Source of the DNA: Chloroflexota bacterium
GTDB taxonomy: Bacteria > Chloroflexota > Dehalococcoidia > SZUA-161 > SpSt-899
Reading direction: 5' to 3'
Length of the DNA: 6,971 nucleotides
Assembly: GCA_018657655.1 (NCBI GenBank)
Contig: JABHWQ010000315.1
Span: 1-6,971, forward strand
The notes beneath the pieces were generated by a model. That model had not been told where the DNA came from. It did no database searches and saw only the letters and a program-made list of their open reading frames with translations. The stretch's first letter is position 1, and the number at the start of each line of letters is the position of its first letter. Of the stretch, positions 5,578 to 6,971 are shown one piece after another. Made by a program: the position numbers and the translations under genes.

Positions 5578-6971
5578 CTATGGAGTCCAGGCTCCTTTTT
5601 CTGATACGTAATCGTACATGGCAGAGCTTTCTTCCATCAACATCTCCAGGTCTTCGCCAAAAATCAATCCATCTCCAATCATTGATTCAGCAACGTGACG
5701 GACGCTGTCGAGGTAGGCAGTTTTGTCATGATACCGGGCCATCAGACTCCTGCGACTGTCGGAGACACTGCTTCTCTGAGCCTCGTCCCTCGAGAAAGGA
5801 AACCACGAACCGGTAAGGTTAATCATCGGCTCCTCTTTCGAACCGCTCCAATTCCGGCTGTAATTCCAACCGGTATAACTGGCCAACGGGACTGCTGTCC
5901 ATGGCGTCTTGAATCCAGCCATTTCATTGCCGTCTTCATCGACCGACGGAACCAGCACAGGATAGAGTTCGCCTATCCCGGGCATTGGTTTGTCCAGTAT
6001 TCCCTGGCGGAACCGTGGCCCCCAGTCATATCGAGGATGCTGGTCAACTATGGCTGGAACGACCGCATACGGAACCTGCGGAAAAGAAAAATCAGCCAGA
6101 GATACCAGTTCACCTTTGTCTAAACGAGGAAAATTGTTAGGCGGAGGAGCCTCGTCGGTGCTGACCCAACGGGCCAGTTTCTCCAGGAGCGGATTTTCAA
6201 GAAGGTGTCGGTTGATCGGGTTGAACCTGTAATAAAAGTTATACCTGCCGGAGTCATCGGGCTGCCCTTCAACCATATGAGCGAAACCGTGGGCAGTACT
6301 GTTCAATAAATAAATCCGCACATTATCCGGCGGATTGATATCCCCGCTTCCAAGGACATCGGCATGGGTCAGGGCGGCTCCACCGGACCAGTATTCGGCG
6401 CTGTGGTGCATTATCATCATCTTGGGTTGATGATTCTTATCCGTCAACTGAAAAATGCCGCCCTCAGAGCCGATTACAGGGTCCCTGGATACTTCGGGAG
6501 TAAAAGGGAAATCAAAATTAGGGAAAAAACCTTCGTAGCGGGAAGGTTGTGCATGGCGATAGTTGAAAAAGCCCATCCGGCAGCCAGGTACCTGGGAGTA
6601 GATACCATCGAAAACACGCTGGGCAACCAATGATTCATTAAATCCCTGGTAGAGATAATTGAGCAGAAATCTGCCGCTCTGGCTTGAACCAAAAGCCAGG
6701 GTATGTGATACGGTACTCTTACGGTCCTGGCTGATCATTGGGTTCATCGGATTGGATGAACGCAAAAAAGCCACCAGGTCGCGCACCGCGGGGAAACAAA
6801 GCCCCATTAGGGGTGAGCGGTTGGTCCTGTACCTGAAAGTATATTTCCTGTGCCGTTGGAAACCCTCCGGGAAATGCAGCTTGACACTGTCCGGCAACAA
6901 GTTTCCTTCTTTATCCGTGCTGGCTATTTGCCACCGCGAGCTCTCGATTACCATACCACTGTCAGCATGAC
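5578..6971 (-). CDS. Alpha/beta hydrolase domain protein (PF20091-like), 5' end outside window
   Basis: The frame is open to the right edge: five more codons (H-A-D-S-G) precede the first in-window ATG at 6954 with no stop. That ATG is therefore probably internal and the true start lies outside. Counting from it, 458 residues remain, ending at TAG 5580-5578. The stretch PLMGLCFPAVRDLVAFLR (48-65) and FGSSQSGRFLLNYLYQGFN (88-106) match the conserved core of the alpha/beta-hydrolase-domain family. The nucleophile is most likely Ser91 in G-S-S-Q-S, a G-x-S-x-S variant of the usual elbow. HSAEYWSGGAALTHAD (184-199) and STAHGF (219-224) are further family blocks, with His222 a candidate catalytic His and Glu187 a possible acid. 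The C-terminal helix region (YLDSVRHVAESMIGDGLIFGEDLE) is complete. Full members are often longer by 150 or more N-terminal residues. It is presumably an esterase or related hydrolase; the substrate is unknown, and export cannot be judged without the N-terminus. Confidence 0.85.
   Translation of the reverse strand, partial: HADSGMVIESSRWQIASTDKEGNLLPDSVKLHFPEGFQRHRKYTFRYRTNRSPLMGLCFPAVRDLVAFLRSSNPMNPMISQDRKSTVSHTLAFGSSQSGRFLLNYLYQGFNESLVAQRVFDGIYSQVPGCRMGFFNYRHAQPSRYEGFFPNFDFPFTPEVSRDPVIGSEGGIFQLTDKNHQPKMMIMHHSAEYWSGGAALTHADVLGSGDINPPDNVRIYLLNSTAHGFAHMVEGQPDDSGRYNFYYRFNPINRHLLENPLLEKLARWVSTDEAPPPNNFPRLDKGELVSLADFSFPQVPYAVVPAIVDQHPRYDWGPRFRQGILDKPMPGIGELYPVLVPSVDEDGNEMAGFKTPWTAVPLASYTGWNYSRNWSGSKEEPMINLTGSWFPFSRDEAQRSSVSDSRRSLMARYHDKTAYLDSVRHVAESMIGDGLIFGEDLEMLMEESSAMYDYVSEKGAWTP

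Noticed and set aside
5695..6123. 142-codon plus-strand open frame inside the hydrolase gene.
   Set aside because: It lies antisense to well-conserved hydrolase sequence and is a shadow frame.

Overview
The window looks bacterial. Coding is dense on both strands, Shine-Dalgarno-like sites precede the starts, there is a sigma-70-type promoter, and base composition is mid-range. The secreted papain-fold/beta-helix protein and the periplasmic-type family 2 glycosidase recall FCB-group or related candidate phyla (Zixibacteria, KSB1, Marinimicrobia or Bacteroidota relatives). That placement is inference from protein style; no rRNA or marker gene is present.

Layout. (1) Positions 1-2376, minus strand: the first 792 codons of a large exported protein whose 3' end lies beyond the left edge. 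It has a signal peptide, a papain-like (C1A) domain, a jelly-roll/lectin-like domain and a right-handed parallel beta-helix. The papain domain has kept its fold motifs but lost the catalytic Cys and His. A strong promoter (TTGACA, 17 bases, TATTAT) lies about 130-160 bases upstream of the start. (2) Positions 2377-3539: a 1.16-kb divergent intergenic region. It holds that promoter, a possible 72-residue zinc-ribbon ORF on the minus strand, a GC-rich hairpin, and the 3' stump of an IS3-family transposase (plus strand, about 3089-3286) with a likely terminal repeat just after it. (3) Positions 3540-5342, plus strand: a complete exported family 2 glycoside hydrolase with beta-glucuronidase-like signatures. 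(4) Positions 5343-5577: a convergent gap with three separate perfect inverted repeats. (5) Positions 5578-6971, minus strand: the C-terminal part of an alpha/beta-hydrolase-domain protein whose 5' end lies beyond the right edge.

The genes do not form one operon. The pseudo-protease and the glycosidase are transcribed divergently, and the glycosidase and the hydrolase converge. The glycosidase and the beta-helix protein carry clear export signals, so the neighbourhood fits breakdown or binding of external polysaccharide, but no pathway link is shown by the sequence. The most interesting item is the degenerate papain domain in an otherwise well-conserved secreted multidomain protein. The inverted repeats and the zinc-ribbon ORF come next.
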